NCBI GenBank assembly: GCA_003542415.1
Contig: DPKR01000032.1
Span: 1-5,486 of the forward strand
DNA: 5,486 nucleotides
Source: Alphaproteobacteria bacterium
Lineage (GTDB): Bacteria > Pseudomonadota > Alphaproteobacteria > RF32 > CAG-239
Direction: 5' to 3'
The notes below the pieces were generated by a model. The model ran no database searches. It saw only the letters and a program-made list of their open reading frames with translations, and was not told where the DNA came from. Below, piece after piece: positions 5,111 to 5,486 of the stretch. The first letter of the stretch is position 1. The number at the start of each line of letters is the position of its first letter. The position numbers were made by a program, and so were the translations under genes.

Positions 5111-5486
5111 TTAAAAACGAAGGTTGTTTTTCAAATCTTCATATGAAGGATATGTTTTTAAGTTTCCGAGCAGGGTATATGTCGGATTTGATGAAAACAG
5201 CATTTGAGCCGCTTTTTGAATATCATCTTTGGTGACAACATCAACGTTTTGAATGATTTCATCGGTCGGGATAATGCGATTGTGAATAAGGCTTTGACGC
5301 GCCATCACCTCAGCTGTTGAAGAAGAGCTCTCTAAAGCCATCAGCATGCTCGCTTTGAGCTGCGTTTTGGCACGCTTGAGCTCAATATCTGAAACATATT
5401 CATTGCAAACTTTTTTGATTTCGTCTGCCACAACAGGGATAAGCTCAACGAGCTCATCTGCCGTGGTGCCCGCATAAATGCCGAAC
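5111..5486 (-). CDS. M16-family zinc metallopeptidase (partial, N-terminus beyond window)
   Basis: The last 124 residues of an M16 (pitrilysin/mitochondrial processing peptidase type) peptidase; the reading frame runs open through the right edge, so the true start and the zinc motif HxxEH are outside the window. The visible part begins FGIYAGTT, the usual strand leading into the C-terminal helix bundle, followed by ELKRAKTQLKAS, MALESSSSTAEVMARQ, PTDEIIQNVDVVTKDDI and PTYTLLGNL. These are the standard C-terminal landmarks of about 420-residue bacterial M16B members. In alphaproteobacteria such genes are close relatives of the mitochondrial processing peptidase beta subunit and often lie near thrC. 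It ends with TAA 54 nt before the AlbA_2 ATG. Substrate and location (cytosol or periplasm) cannot be read from the tail. A catalytically inactive M16 partner subunit is also possible. Confidence 0.85.
   Translation of the reverse strand, partial: FGIYAGTTADELVELIPVVADEIKKVCNEYVSDIELKRAKTQLKASMLMALESSSSTAEVMARQSLIHNRIIPTDEIIQNVDVVTKDDIQKAAQMLFSSNPTYTLLGNLKTYPSYEDLKNNLRF

Overview
The window is AT-rich and densely packed. Every gene I can support lies on the minus strand, so transcription runs from the right edge to the left edge. It looks like a low-GC alphaproteobacterium, possibly host-associated. Three things point that way: an M16 peptidase tail of the mitochondrial-processing-peptidase type, a HAD phosphatase with the NGDAPHNKPSPDPV signature close to the GAGDAxxDKPxPDPV form I know from alphaproteobacteria, and rnhA beside a thiol peroxidase gene. 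This is inference from family resemblance; there is no rRNA or marker gene to settle it. Shine-Dalgarno sites are readily seen (AAAGGA or AGGA, about 7 nt from ATG), and all seven visible stops are TAA or TAG.

Layout in the direction of transcription. (1) 5486-5111: C-terminal part of an M16-family zinc peptidase, cut by the window edge. (2) 5110-5057: a short gap with a possible promoter whose spacer carries a palindrome. (3) 5056-2061: a tightly packed four-gene cluster, made of an AlbA_2 (Schlafen-type) domain protein, ribonuclease HI, a glutathione-peroxidase-family thiol peroxidase, and a PRPP synthetase that resembles the plant class II enzymes more than ordinary bacterial Prs. Gaps are 4, 4 and 9 nt, and each Shine-Dalgarno lies in the last codons or stop of the preceding gene, so translation is probably coupled. 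(4) 2060-1925: a 136-nt gap with a good sigma70-like promoter (TTGACT, 17 nt, extended -10 TGATATATA). (5) 1924 to the left edge: a second cluster, made of a diverged lactate/malate-dehydrogenase-like protein, a HAD phosphatase, and a second, paralogous HAD protein cut by the window edge whose motif I reads DLCGT instead of DxDGT.

The first cluster mixes nucleic-acid work (RNase HI, perhaps the AlbA_2 protein), peroxide defence and nucleotide precursor supply. It reads as a housekeeping operon, not a defence island. The second pairs an apparently altered 2-hydroxyacid dehydrogenase fold with two small-molecule phosphatase folds, which could mean organic-acid or metabolite-repair work, but no substrate can be read from sequence. 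I found no mobile element, CRISPR array, tRNA or rRNA. The most worthwhile points are the class II-like PRPP synthetase with a remodelled ribose-phosphate loop, the dehydrogenase missing its substrate-loop arginines, the tandem HAD pair with a changed catalytic residue, and the AlbA_2 gene coupled to rnhA. No convincing new multi-gene system is visible.
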